From Phytoseiulus persimilis (lineage: Eukaryota > Arthropoda > Arachnida > Mesostigmata > Phytoseiidae), in contig CM075101.1 in assembly GCA_037576195.1 (NCBI GenBank), positions 17,484,001 to 17,548,000 on the forward strand: a stretch of 64,000 nt of DNA, read 5' to 3'. The notes under the pieces are model-generated. The model was not told where the DNA came from and ran no database searches. It saw only the letters and a list, made by a program, of their open reading frames with translations. Shown here piece by piece: positions 25,194-37,477 of the stretch; positions within the stretch are counted from its first letter, which is position 1; each line of letters starts with the position of its first letter. The translations under genes were made by a program, and so were the position numbers.

Positions 25194-26705
25194 TTCTCTC
25201 ACAGAATCGATAGATCTGTCGTCGCATCCGTGTGAGACTAATCCGTGGCCACGACGGGACCCTCCGCATCGGACGAGAGAGTTCCTCAAACACACGTGCG
25301 AGGCCGAGCATGCGAGAGTCGAACAAGCCTAGCCCACGACCCCTCGCCCCAATTCTTCTCAACCATCGGAGTTTTCTAGAAAGGGTTAGAGTCGAGTACG
25401 CTCCTGGTAACCAACCTCTTCTGACTTTCGCACATCGAATCTGAATGGGAGTCACAATACCTTGTAACGACGTTTTGGAATCGTCGCAGCCGATGCCGCC
25501 GACACTATTTCAGTGTCGACTCTTTCAACTGCCGACCTGGGATCCTTTCGACTCGGCAACTCATTTGACAGTGCCTCCTCAGGGAGGCGACTTGCATCAC
25601 GGACGTATTCCCCAAATTGAGCTCTATTCACGTCGAGGCATGACCTACGGCGTGCGACTCAGCTACGATGGTTGATCGCATCCATACAGAGCGCGAATGT
25701 TGGTTTAGACATAATATATTCAAGATTGAAGAAACCGAATGAAGGAACCCAATGCTATCATCAAGGAATTTGATAACCATGCGGAGACGGCAGGATCATG
25801 AGCAGCAAAATAAATGAGACGATAGATCGTAACCTCCCATAATCGATTTTTTTCTCTGTGGGGACTTCGTGTCTGTGTTCAACAGTCGCAGTCTCTCTCC
25901 CTAGTGTCATTGTCGATCAGGCCACCCTCCGACCCCGAGAATCTACGGAGTAACATTCGAAGATTAACGCGTGTGTTCAGGTCAACCATGGTCGAAGTAC
26001 ACTGCACGAATGTAGACTTTTCCGGAATCGCTGAGACTTCCGTTTTGCAGTCTCTGTTTCTATCGTCGACGGTGGAGCGGCGCCATGGAAGAAAGAATTT
26101 GACGCCGAAATTGTGTTGAGATGAATTTCAGTCACTCAAACGTGCTGTCGTCCCAGGCCCCTCATTTATCGGGCGATTCTCCCAATGGAATTCCATGACG
26201 ATGCCGTCGATCCATACGATATTTGTTGGAGCGAATGACCGGTGCAAAAGCTGTGGCGCGACTTCATCCATGAGTGCAAAAAGACTCACGGCGATTCTCG
26301 CACCTGAACAGAAACTCTATTCTGGAGCGGCCAAAATTTCGAAACCATTCGGTTCAGTTCAGAATCGAACTCTCCATATTATTCGAGAAACATGATCTGA
26401 GTCGCGTGTTGAAACGCATATTTCTGATTGAACATTCCGACTCCCAACAACTGGAATCGACAATCGGGGGTTCACACTTCTAACCGATGCGTGAAGCATT
26501 CAAATGCAAAGCATAAATAGAGAACGAAGAGAAATCTCCACTTTCCTGGGCATCTCCAGTTGGGCGCACAAGGAGGTCCTTCAAACTTATATTCCATACG
26601 ACCATACCTTTAGCTTTACATAGCATGGGAAAGATTTGAATAACATGAGGATGAACGTGAGCGAGAAGTGTTGGGAACCAGCTGAGGTTAACACTGCGTG
26701 CATTG
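25194..26705. other. Intergenic block downstream of Rab6
   Basis: No gene was identified. A short plus-strand coding-like stretch occurs near 25.5-25.67 kb and an AATAAA at about 25.81 kb, with no supporting start or splice sites. Confidence 0.3.
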
Positions 26706-28846
26706 TCACCCTAGTAGTTTGAGCATGTAGAACGAATTCGAATCACGACAATTGATGAGAGGAATAGTACCCCAGTCCCGTTTTGACATGAAAGAACGGG
26801 GCCCTACCAATATACGAGGTGTTACGTCATGTACTGCGAACGGTCGACCAGGATGGATGCTCTGCACTACGAAACCGTTCCGGCGGAAAGGACGAGCTAT
26901 CCGACTCAGGAGGTATCTCCAGTCATCCACCTCCGATCCGGAAACTAAGCATCACGCTCCAGAAAAACCCAATCATATGATTCTCATTGCTCGCAGCCAC
27001 GGATCGATGTTCATGCACCGCTTGCTTCGTGTATTTTCTCGGTGAAGAGCTCTGGAGATTGAGATCGGTGACTTCTGTGAGAACTTCGCTCAATTTTGAA
27101 AATACTGCACTTATCTCCTCTACACGCATTTCGGGAATAAGGGGCCACCTCTCGTCGATGGACCCTTCTTCATATCTCCGGATAATCTTTTTGATGAATC
27201 CCAATTCCGACTCTATACTAGAGTAGACCGTTGTCCGCGACAGTAAGAACCACGACGGTCAATGAATCATAATTGGAGTCTGTCAGCTAGATGATTAGCA
27301 GCAACAGTAGATAACTTGTCAGTTTGGCGAGAGGTCATTTTATACACCCAACTCGGGAAGAGCTTTCAATAAAAAATGTAACCAAACAACCCGCTGTCTG
27401 TTCATTCGCCCTCTGTATCAAGCGGAGAAAAATCCCTTCTGACTGAGGTGGAAGAGACTCCTAGAGTTCTGATGAAAAGCGTCTTGCTTGCGCGAAGCCC
27501 ATGCTTCCCTGCTAATGAGTTTTTGGGCGCTATTTTCATGTAGCAGCCCATGAGGTACGTGTTTCTGTGCGAACTTTCGAACCTTGCGCGGGGATCAGCG
27601 TCTCGTGAAACCCGCGCGAGTTATAGTGTCTCGTAAAACCCGCGCGTGGTCGACGTCTTACACCAATCATCGATGCATGTTCAGTTCTACATCGGCCCGC
27701 AGCCAATCGAATCTTCTTGTGACTGACTTGTCTGATTGTGAAACGAGGTCAAGCTTCGCCATTCACAGTTCCGTGATGACAAATAAGAATTTGGAGGTCA
27801 CTGCAAGACAGACTACAACAAATATGTTCAACGTTGCTTCCAAAAGCTCCTTCGATGGGGAACTTGAATGAATAGCTAAGCACTCCGGTTCTCAATGTAA
27901 GTTACAAGACGTCATCGCAGCAGTCTGGGGATGAGCGCCGGGAAATGTTTTGGCAGTTGACCCCTGAGGACAGAAAACTTCGTTTTTGTAGTTTCTCTCA
28001 ATCGAGACGAATGTTTTTTTTGCTGTCACAGATGATCCAGCTTTCAGCAGACTTTCCAGCAAAATGGAAGACGTAAAAAGCGTGACCGAATTGCGGTGAA
28101 CTTCCCGTTACTGGTAACGAATGAAAACTTTGTTTAAACATCACAATGGCGGACTTCCTCGTCCGTAACACTGTCAACTGACCCAATCTCCGTTGTTTGT
28201 GGCTGAGCCGTATCCGGAGCGGAATGGACTTCGTACAATTCATAGCAGCTTGGAGCAGAGATGGAACTTCTACTACATGGCAGGTTATGGAGTAATGGCT
28301 TCGTTCATTCGGTCTTCTCCCAGAATCCGATGAACATTCCACGGCGTGGATTGGGAGGAAGCGGCCTGGTTCTTGTTTCGGAAATCCACGGGGACCATCC
28401 GTGGGACGCGCTGTGCAGAGAGAGCTGCTTTCCAGGATCGTGGGCGTGACAGACTCGTGGGTTTTTCGGGATTTATTTTCTGATGACCGGCCGGCAGTTC
28501 ACCGCCGATGCTGTGGATGGCTCGGACCGTTTCATCGTTTTCCGCCAAACGTTGCGCTGCGTAGTTCGCCTTATTGTTGGTCAATTCTCTTCTCTTGTTT
28601 CGCGCGATCAGACGTACCGGAAACGCTTTAATCCTCGATGCACGTGGAGCCAGTCCCATGGCTCAATAATTCGCCGAGTTTTCCCGGTATGGAATATTCG
28701 TTCAGCGAGCCATCGAAGTTCGGGAGGACTGTGTCGATTTCTGGCCTCCGATCATAGCCGCTCCGTGCAGACGGTGCAAACACGGTGTTGGGTGCAAGAG
28801 GAATAAATGTCTTGGGCAAGAAGACGATGAGCGATGGCTCGGGCAT
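26706..28846 (-). pseudogene. Old coding-like fossil, unidentified
   Basis: Several minus-strand stretches here have a protein-like composition, for example near 26.7-26.9, 26.9-27.2, 28.0-28.1 and 28.65-28.8 kb. No single frame spans the block and I recognise no family. The block looks broken in several places and old. It may be a decayed gene or a decayed mobile or virus-like element, and no function is assigned. Confidence 0.3.
27601..27646. repeat. Two-copy 28-bp-spaced repeat, TCTCGTRAAACCCGCGCG
   Basis: An 18-mer at 27601-27618 recurs at 27629-27646 with one mismatch. Both copies are CpG-dense in an otherwise less GC-rich zone. The origin is unknown; it could be a protein-binding pair or the end of a transposon. 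Confidence 0.7.
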
Positions 28847-31800
28847 GAGTCGGATGCATCAAGCGCTGCCGGGGCTTCTTTCTCGGCAATGTTTACCTGT
28901 GTCCCCCTCCCCGGCTCCCCTCCGCTGCCCCTGTCCACATCCCATAGTTCTCGTTGCTCGTTCCTCCGACGATACTTCTCTTTTTCTCTCGCACCACGCT
29001 ATCATCCTACCCCTGTTCCGGCGAACTGTGTCATCCGTCTTCTGTGGAGGCAAGCTGATAGCCCCATTAATTTCTTGGGTCCTTTGCTTAAGCAGGAACA
29101 GAGGCAGCAGCAGCAATCGTAGCGAGTCCGGGTGACGTGGAACGATAGCACCTGAGGCGAGCGAGTGTCGAGCCTCTCGTCCGGCTGGAGGCATCCGGGC
29201 GAACCTGGACCCAAGAACGGACGATCTTGCCAGCCGAATAAACAATGACGGCGTTCAAATTCTTCGAGAGTCACGCTTTTCGAAATCATCGAACGTTGCG
29301 GCGCCCGATCAGAAGGAGGAGCTCCTGGACGCTGATCTTGGATTTTCTCCCCCTCTCCCTATTACTCTTCCCTTCGATCAGAACAACGACCGCTCTGAGG
29401 ATGTCTGCAATGATGCCAGTTGACTCCTCGTGGATTATGTGATGCTGAATATGTCAGCGAGGTCACATGAGAGCGAGCAACTCGGGGCATACGGACAGAG
29501 GACCTGATACGACCGAGCGAATAGCAGAACGAATGAAGCAACGCGAACAACGGACAGGCATCAATGCGAGCGGCGACGGTCCGGTCAGTGGGACGGCCAT
29601 CAGGTAACCTGCTCAAGACCAGGCCTCAGGAGAGCGGGGAAGAAGAGGCCGCTGTATATAATTAACGCTATCAATAGCTTCTTATCATCTGTCAACTCCT
29701 GATCCGTCCCTCCTGCCCCGCGGGGGGACGGGCATGCGAGCCACTGCCAGTCTTCCATTCCGGCTTGCTAAGCGGCAGGCAGGCAGGCGGTCGGTCGGTC
29801 GGGCAGGCAGGCAACGAAAGCGACCAGGTAGCTGACTCTTGCAGAGAAGGGGGAGTGTCTGCCGTCCTGTCCTTTCCCGTCGGGCACAGCGAAAAACCAA
29901 ATCAGCCAAACCTTCTTCCCTGCTCGCCTTTTCATCAGAACCCCTCAGTCGCAACTCACCGGCGGCGGTCGACTCACAAACTGCGATTGCTCCTTTTGCA
30001 ACCGCCATTTGAGCTTGGAGTCAGACCTCAGTCCTATTCTATGAGTGAGTCTGCGACATCTCATCCGTCCGAAAGGACGATGAAATAAAGGAGAGAGAGA
30101 CGACCGCCGCTCCTGGAACTTCTACGGGCGGCAATCGAAACCGATCCCGGTGAATCGGTGATTCAGTCGAACGCGGACTCGGAGTTGTAACCTCTATCCG
30201 GAGTCAACCTCCGCTAACTTGGTGGAGATCGGGTTGGCGAAGGGGCCTCTGTATCAATCATGAAGGTGCTATGAAGTGAGGTGCCGTGAAAAGATTTTGT
30301 TCGCCGCCTGACTAGAACCCCTGCGCGGCTCACTGACTGCTGGTGATCCTGATCCCGGTGGCACCGCTACCGGTGGTGATCGTCGCGGCGAAGTCGAGAG
30401 AAGCAGAAAGGTGTCTTTGCCGCCGACGATGAATCGACTTTCATTGAGGCTTTTAGTCCGCCGCTTGTGCTCGTCGGCTTACTGGCGTTCAGCAAGCTTA
30501 AATAGGTGTGTAGCCGTTCTTTAACACAAAGGCTCTATAGAATGGCTGGTTGGCTGCGTAGGGAGCGAGCGAGCGACGGACCGACCGACTATGAGGGCTG
30601 ATTCCCCCCTCGACGAGTCGTGCCGAACGAAGCAAGTCGAACCAAGCCGGCGGGCGGGCGAGCTCGTTGCCCGTGGCCACGGCTGCTGGAGGTAAGGGCT
30701 AAACGGAGCAGCCCCGGCTCGATCCATCAATGTCAACCTGGGGAAGGCATGGAAGGTAAACTTAAATAATCCCTTTGCCTTCCTTTGCTCGTCTGATAGC
30801 GGCAGGCAGTAGCAGCAACGACGGGCGCGGAAGGAGCGCTTCCAAAGATCTCTGATAAGGAAAAGACCGCCAACACTTGCATCGTATGAATCCGGGGAGA
30901 TATCCTCCTTCGGCGGAACCTGTTCCCTCTGGAAGCTAAATGTTCCCCCCATCGCCAGGAGCCCCGCTAGGAATACGCGCGAGAACGAGCAGAGAGTCCT
31001 GGAAGTCTCGACACGTTCCTCGGTACTCCTCTCGCGATAACGTGCTGCGATTGAAGCTTGTCATGAGAGTTGTCGCCCTGTCAAGGGGTGGGTATCCTGC
31101 CTTCGAGAGTAGCCTCCCGCAGAAATTCACAAGTTCTCGGTGGAACGCTGGCCAGTTGCCCGGACCGCGTGGGAAGTAGCCGCGACGCGGAAATCCTTTT
31201 GCTAAGTTCGTCGGAGCCGGGATAGGCTCGAAGGGGAGATGCCGGAACGCGTGGATTCCTCACGGGATAGTTCAGGCAGCAATTGAGAGGCGGCTCGAGT
31301 GTTGAGCACGATATGCACGACCGACGGGCCTCGAGATAGGGCATTTCTTTCAGAGGGGAGAATCGGCGGCAGGTAGACGGGCGCTGCGGTGTCCCAGGGG
31401 TGTGATGAGCTAACGGACATTGAAACTTGAAAAAGAACCGACTGGATATATCTTCGGACGTCCGCCGGAAGCTGGCGCTGTTCGACTTGACTAGCAGCTC
31501 GACCGGCCTCCCGGCTGGTGGTATTCATTAGAGTCATTTGGTCCAAGGGGGCTCTTCATCTCTTGCGCGCGAGTATCTAGATCTGCCGCCGCGGCTGGCG
31601 GATCCTCTAAAGGAGATATATCTACTGGTGTCCGCTCAACAGGGGCCTTGGGAACCATTCGCAGGATAATAACAATAAAAAGCTGAAAAAGGAAGACGCG
31701 AAAGGGTGAAAAACCCTGTTCATCAGTCTCAGGCCAAAGCCAGAATCTTCTCCCTTAAACATCTATCTATCCGTCTGTCGGTCGCTCGTGCTGGTTACTC

Positions 31801-33126
31801 CCGAACGATTTTGCTTGGTCATTTGCGATTCAGCCCTCCGCCCGTCCTTTTCCTGCCACCCCCTCACATCCCCCACACAATCCTTCTCCTCTCCCCGTGC
31901 ACTGTTGCCCCTCTGTGCTTCTTGCATTTTAATTTCGTTTCTCGACGCCGCTTTTGGTGATTTGTTGGACGCTCACCCGGAGTTGCGTTAGCCGCGAATT
32001 TCCGGACGAATCCCTCACTCGCAAACACGCTGCCGTTTGCTCTGAGGTTCCATTCGTTCTCAGCAGCCTGGTCTAGCCTCCGGGTGACTCATGCATCCAT
32101 AACGAATAACTTTCGAAATTAATTTCGGGAAACCATTCTTGGTTCTTCTCGGTATCGACCGAGGGAAATTTCGGACGCGGCCACCTAGTTGAATAATCGT
32201 TTTTCAAGCAGTCGACGTCACCGTTGCGCAGGTATCGAGATGAAAGCCCGGAACGAAGTCGACGGTGTTATTGGAGCGTCCTTCAAACTTATTTTCCGGT
32301 TCCCCTCTCCGTTCAGGGAAGAACCATTCTTCGGTTTCCGGGACAGAAACAACTTGAGGCGCCCTCGTTCGTCTTCGTCTTCGAGTGTGCACGCCACAGA
32401 ACGACGAAACGAGACCAAGTGCGCTCTTCCGAGCATTGGGCTGTCGGCCGTTCTTGGAGTCCTGAGGTGAATTTTTCCTCTCTTCTCGATTCTCTCCCTC
32501 CGAGCAATGCCGCGACTCCCCGGATTTTCCGCCGTGGCGAGGGCAATCGATTTCTTGAACCCGCAGCGTTGGCTCTCATACTCCTCGGCTTTCCATCCGA
32601 TTCGCCTTCGGTGAGCCCCCGGCTCGCCCCAAACGAGCCCTCACCTTGCGCCCCCCACCAATAGCAGCAGGAGCACCTCCAGCGCCATTCTACTTCCTTC
32701 TAAAGCCGGTCTGAACGACCGATCTCGATTGCTTTTTTTTATTTTGCCTTTTTCAGGTGAAGTGCTCTTCTAGTGCGGTGCAGGTGACCGACCCCGGCCA
32801 TTCTTAGTTTCGACCACCCGTTACGAGCTCTGCCTGCCCGCCAGTCAGCCATTTACCCTCCCAACTACCCATTCGCCCCCGCGGGGGTTCCCTACCCCTC
32901 CCCAGTCATTCCTCCGACTCCGTTCGGATTGACTATTACGCCGATTTCCTTGTGATTCACTTTCAACTCAGAACGGGTGGGTGGGCGCTCGGTTCCGAGC
33001 TTTGTGCCAGGTAGCTCGAGGCGACTCGCCACGGGATGAACACCACATGGCACGACATTTAGGGGCAGTAGAAAAGGTCCGGGACCTTTTGTGAACAGCC
33101 CGGGACGGAGGGATCCCCGGCGGCTC
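28847..33126. other. GC-rich non-coding block
   Basis: It contains a tetranucleotide tract and, at 32736-32756, a textbook-looking polypyrimidine acceptor (TTTATTTTGCCTTTTTCAG) on the plus strand. A plus-strand Pro-rich frame follows at about 32.79-32.95 kb, but no in-phase partner exon was found. Confidence 0.4.
29772..29813. repeat. (GGCA)(GGTC)(GGCA) tetranucleotide tract
   Basis: A GGTC core is flanked on both sides by GGCA units. Confidence 0.85.
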
Positions 33127-33134
33127 ATCACGAG
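33127..33134. repeat. hAT target-site duplication, left (ATCACGAG)
   Basis: This 8-bp direct repeat is identical to 33985-33992 and abuts the left TIR. Confidence 0.92.
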
Positions 33135-33984
33135 TAGGCCTTCCAAAGATCCGCAAATTCTGAGATCCGTGGATCCGGGATCCGCGATTCCCGTGAAGTA
33201 GGATCCGCGGATCTCTGCAGAACGGATCCGCGAAGTTTCACGGTCGACTCAAACTGTTTCCAGCTCATTGTTGCCAAATAGACTCGCAACACGCTGTCCT
33301 CGAGGCGTGGTTCAGTGCATCTTCTTTTCATAGCTTGATATGGGGGAGGAGTGAGAGAAGAAAAGCCAAGTACATACTATATGAGCTCTTGCATTCATGT
33401 GGCAATTCGCCAAGTGAACGCATTGTTTAATTTACTGTAAAAGAACAAGCAAACAATGAACTATGTACATCACAAAGCGAGTTAGGGAACTCTTGAGAGG
33501 GCTGTATCCTATCATTACGGATTTCTCATCTACAAATTCTTGCTCGGATCACCGGTGGAATTTGTTGGCTTCCTTCTTGCCGATTCAAACGCTCTTCGGA
33601 GCATGAAAGCATCGTTCAAACTTTCTGGTTCGAGGCTCACGCGGTTTTCGCCGAGGATCATTGGCAAGATGCTGAAGTCCCGTTCGGGCTGAACGGAGGT
33701 GGGCGGTAAGGACTCAAAAGTCTGACAGCTGCCTCTGAGCTACTGTGGCGCGATACAGACACACAAACAAACAAACAAAACAGAATCGGGCTCGAAATTC
33801 CCGACTTAAAAATACCCTGTAGGGTTGACACCATCGGGCTACGGATCCACGGGCGATAACCACAACAAAAGACAGGTAATCCGTGTTTGCCCTACGACCA
33901 TTCATTCATGGAATTTCACGATTAAATGAGCGCTTGTCGTGCGGATCCGGATCCGCGAATATCTCGTGGATACTGGAAGGCCTA
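33135..33984 (-). mobile_element. hAT DNA transposon, 850 bp internally deleted copy
   Basis: The element is bounded by 11-bp perfect terminal inverted repeats, TAGGCCTTCCA at 33135-33145 and its complement at 33974-33984. Similarity continues weakly inward to a shared ATCC. It is flanked by an identical 8-bp duplication, ATCACGAG, the target-site length typical of hAT elements. GATCC-containing words (GATCCGCG and variants) crowd the subterminal zones: seven between 33148 and 33229, and three at 33844, 33944 and 33950. Such arrays are typical hAT transposase-binding regions. Inside, on the minus strand, lies the C-terminal dimerisation end of a hAT transposase, so this is a deletion derivative of an autonomous element. 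It is far too short for a full transposase (usually 600 or more residues) and would depend on a helper. Perfect duplications and repeats suggest a fairly recent insertion. Confidence 0.9.
33530..33739 (-). pseudogene. hAT transposase C-terminal fragment
   Basis: The frame is open for 69 codons to a TAG at 33530-33532. It contains SLPPTSVQPERDFSILPMIL followed by an N-R-V-S-L-E-P-E-S-L-N pattern. This matches the hAT C-terminal (dimerisation) signature, in which a P-x-T-S-x-x-x-E-R-x-F-S core is followed by a K/N-R-x-x-L-x-x-E-x-L block. The catalytic RNase H-like core and the N-terminal BED zinc finger are absent from the element, so it cannot encode an active enzyme. Orientation places the gene's 3' end next to the left TIR, as in full hAT elements. 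Confidence 0.8.
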
Positions 33985-33992
33985 ATCACGAG
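33985..33992. repeat. hAT target-site duplication, right (ATCACGAG)
   Basis: This second copy of the 8-bp duplication abuts the right TIR. Removing the element and one copy restores a continuous GC-rich flank. Confidence 0.92.
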
Positions 33993-35260
33993 GCCGGGGG
34001 GCATTCCCAAACCCCAACCCTCTCAACATTTGATGTTGCCTTCCGAGGCAGCTCCCGATCCGCGGGTGGGGACACTGATAACGAAGAATTCCAATCCGTT
34101 TGGAGGAACACCAGTTGTTTCTGTTTCGGTCTTGGCATGTGAGAGTTTTTCGGAGCATTTCGATCCAGTTCCGAAGCTCATCGATCCTTAGCACCGGATC
34201 TCGGCTCAGACCCGTTTGCGGTTGTGTCACGCTAATTGTTCCTCGTCCCCGTGTTTCTCAAATTCTCACCGGGACGCTCGGCCGCTCGCTCTATCACAGG
34301 AGGTTAACCTGATGTAGTATCCTGATGGGATGTGACAAAGTTGGTAAATTATGCACTGCGTCTCGCGTTGATCGCCTTTTTGTTAGTGAGCTCGCCAACG
34401 GGGTGCTAATTCGATTATAGAGCTCAGCCACGGCGGCGTACCTGCTATTTTTCAGGCACGCTGCTTTCTCCGGAGTTCGGCTGTGCGATACATGAATTTA
34501 TCAGGAACGGGATACCCCCTTCTTCCCTGCCCAAGAGATGACGACGGCGCGGTAGAGAGCCGCGATCGAGATCGCGGGTCGCGAAATACCGCACACTATG
34601 CCGAGTCGCGAGTTCTCTTTCTCTTGGGGGGCGTAGCGGCTTGAGAGCTTTGGGCGAAACCTTCAAATTCCATCCGTGGTTCTCGATCCGCTCGATGAAG
34701 TGATTTACCATAGTCCTCCTGAAACTTTGGCAGCGTCTGCGAGCGAACTTCTCACGAGAATTTTTTTCCTTCCAAGGGTTAGAACCCTGAGGACGATATG
34801 ACACCGTTCTCGGGGATACGGAGGGGGGCGGCCCGAGTGGAGCCCACAGCCACGAGTTGGAGGTAGACGGGGGAGGACTATGTTCAATATAGTTGCGCAT
34901 TGCCGTCTCATCGACATGAGGCTCGTGACTCCTTCTTTCCCCTGCTACTGCTACTGTATTTCGCGAGCTGTTGACATTTCAAGGTAGAAGGTATGCGACG
35001 CCCACAGCACGGAGCATACCTGATCCGCTCGCTTGCTCGTCTGCCCCTTCGCGGGGTCGACATTCCTCGGCCTCACGTACCTCCGTTGCTTCGTCGTCGA
35101 GCTACGGAGGAATTCACAATTTGGAAGCCAGTGTGTGCTCCTGCTGCGGCCAGCAGCTACGTCAAGGAAGGGGCAAACGTAGGCCAAAAAGAAGAGGAAA
35201 AAGTAGACGCACCGGGCTGAATGAAGACGGTGTCACGAATACAGAGGAAGGAAGCCCACC

Positions 35261-35299
35261 AGTCAGTCAGGCCGGCAGGCAGGCAGGCAGTCAGTCAGG
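35261..35299. repeat. (GTCA)(GGCA)(GTCA) tetranucleotide tract
   Basis: A GGCA core is flanked by GTCA units, mirroring the arrangement at 29.8 kb. Confidence 0.85.
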
Positions 35300-37463
35300 A
35301 AGAACCTTCAGGACGGAAGGGCTCATGCAGGACCCGGGAGCGAGACGATCGAGGCAAAGGTAGGCGGCCGCCGCCGGGCTCAGTCAGATCGCAACCATTG
35401 TGGAGCTTGCCCAACTTCTTGTTCTCCGCTCCCGCCGCTCCTCGAACAGGAGTAGCGGGAGCAGCCGATAAGCGTCTACCTTGGACAACAACGGTGACGG
35501 TGGCGACTCGTTGCTTTGGTTCGCGCTATTCACCGCACGTCTATCTCACTTTGTCATGGACGGCTCTCTTCTCAGAGCTCACCTCCGCCGAGAAAAAGGT
35601 ACGCGCCGTCCGGGGAAAGAAACCTGCCTCACAGCCAGTGACCAACAAGGGAAGCGATCGAGAAGAACTAAGTCAACAGACCAACCGAAGGCCCAGCGCT
35701 GAGGGAAGCAAAGTTTGCTGACCGGCTCTTGCCTCGGCGAGGTTCTCGTTCATCCTTTGCCGGCCGCTCGACTGTCGCTTCAACTCCCAGGAGAAAGATC
35801 ATCAAGACTCGAGCGCCAGTCCGGCCGACCAGCCTGGCAGCTTGCTCGTCCGCCCTGCCCCTCCCTCGGATCCCTACCAACTCCACCACTCGTGAGCTTC
35901 AGTCCACAAGTAGTTACATCAAACGTTCCGGACATCATGAACATCACCGGCTCGGGCTCGGACCTCCGAATCGTAGCCGCTCTCCAGCTATTCCATGATT
36001 TGCACTCCTCGGACTTCTCGGCTGTGAGGACGTCGAATCCGTTCTTGGATTTCCAGCTAGAGTCGAGAGTCACGATCGAGGGAAAACTCGACAAGTACCC
36101 TGTGGAGTGAAATTTACTTGAGCGCGTGTACTTGACTCCATGACTGCAACGGCAACACCGCGATCCGGTTAACTCCATCAGCGCGTCAGATGGGTTGCAC
36201 AGGTAATGAGACAACGGGGCTCGCACGTGCGGGATATCTCTATTCAGACAGGAGTCAGACAATTGTTCGTTCTGTCGGTCCGACAGTCGGTAGAGGAAGC
36301 AAACGGACGAAAGCGTTCCACTCATCCCGAGGCTCCGCGCTTCTCCCCATCGCGTTCCTGTGTCGATCCAAATGACATCATTCCTCTCCCGCCGCAATCA
36401 GCCTCCACCAGCATCCAGGTAATGTTCAGGGCTTTTGCGGGGCTTAACTTTAAATATTATAATTACCTGCAGAGAGGGGCGCGCCGAGCTCCTCTGCTAG
36501 TGATCCTGCCTGCCCCTCCCGACCGCCCGACGATCCGAGCCAGCCAGCAACCCATCCATCCCCTTGCTCGCTTCCGAACCGAATCTGTTCAATTTAGCGT
36601 GCGATGAGCTAGCTTCACCCTCAGTGAGTTCGCTCGTCGACTTACCTTCCTGTCTCGGTTGGAGAAAAATAAAAAAAACGAGCGTGAAGAGTACCTCTGA
36701 TGCCACCACCGCTCCGTTTGTCCGACTTCACTCACTGGGCATGGACACGAGTACTCTCTGGTTTAAGGTTCGTCTGAACTCGCCGCGGCAACTTCTGCCG
36801 CGGTCCGCTGATCTACCAACTCGGTTCTGTCCTCGAACGAACTCCACGCTCGGATCCGAGCGTTGAAGGTTCATCTGTCCTTCTGATCGAGCACTGCCCG
36901 GGATCCGAACCCTCTGGATGACGGAGTCGAGAGTCGGGCTCCAGGACCTGGCGGAGATCGCCCCGCTTTCCTCGTCGGTTACGTCGGCAGGAGTCTCCGT
37001 CAATTATGAGACGAATCATTTAGGTCGGACAGGAGGCATGGCGAGGGGACAAACCGACTTCTGGCGAAGCGTCGACCGAGGCGAAGCGAACCGGCTGGCC
37101 GGTTGGCCGACTGGCTAGTGAGCGGATGAGGGGCAAGGGAGCAAACAGGCTCAAATAGAAGAACAAAAGCAAGAATGGTCCTCAGCGGAGAGAAACACTC
37201 ACAGGGGCGGCAGAGAGGTAACAGCTGTACGAACCAAAGGTAGTTTTAGCCGAACGCCACGAACGAGCCAAATAGGGGTGTTCGGCGGAAGCACAGAAGA
37301 GACGTCGGTGAGCTGGGCGGAGGAAGCCAGGAGGACGAAAGCGGGGGGAAGGTGGGGGAGCAAAAGGTATCAGGCTCGAGCTGGTGATTGATGCTCTATT
37401 GAGTAAATGGAGAGTTCGCGCGAAATTAGCTCGAGGGAGACCGCGCGGAGCAGCGTGGGATGT

Positions 37464-37477
37464 GGGGGGGGGGGGGG
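37464..37477. repeat. G14 homopolymer
   Basis: This is the longest of several G or C runs. Others are at 10055-10064 (C10), 41496-41508 (G13), 41828-41836 (G9), 44842-44854 (C13) and 48934-48944 (G11). Confidence 0.9.
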
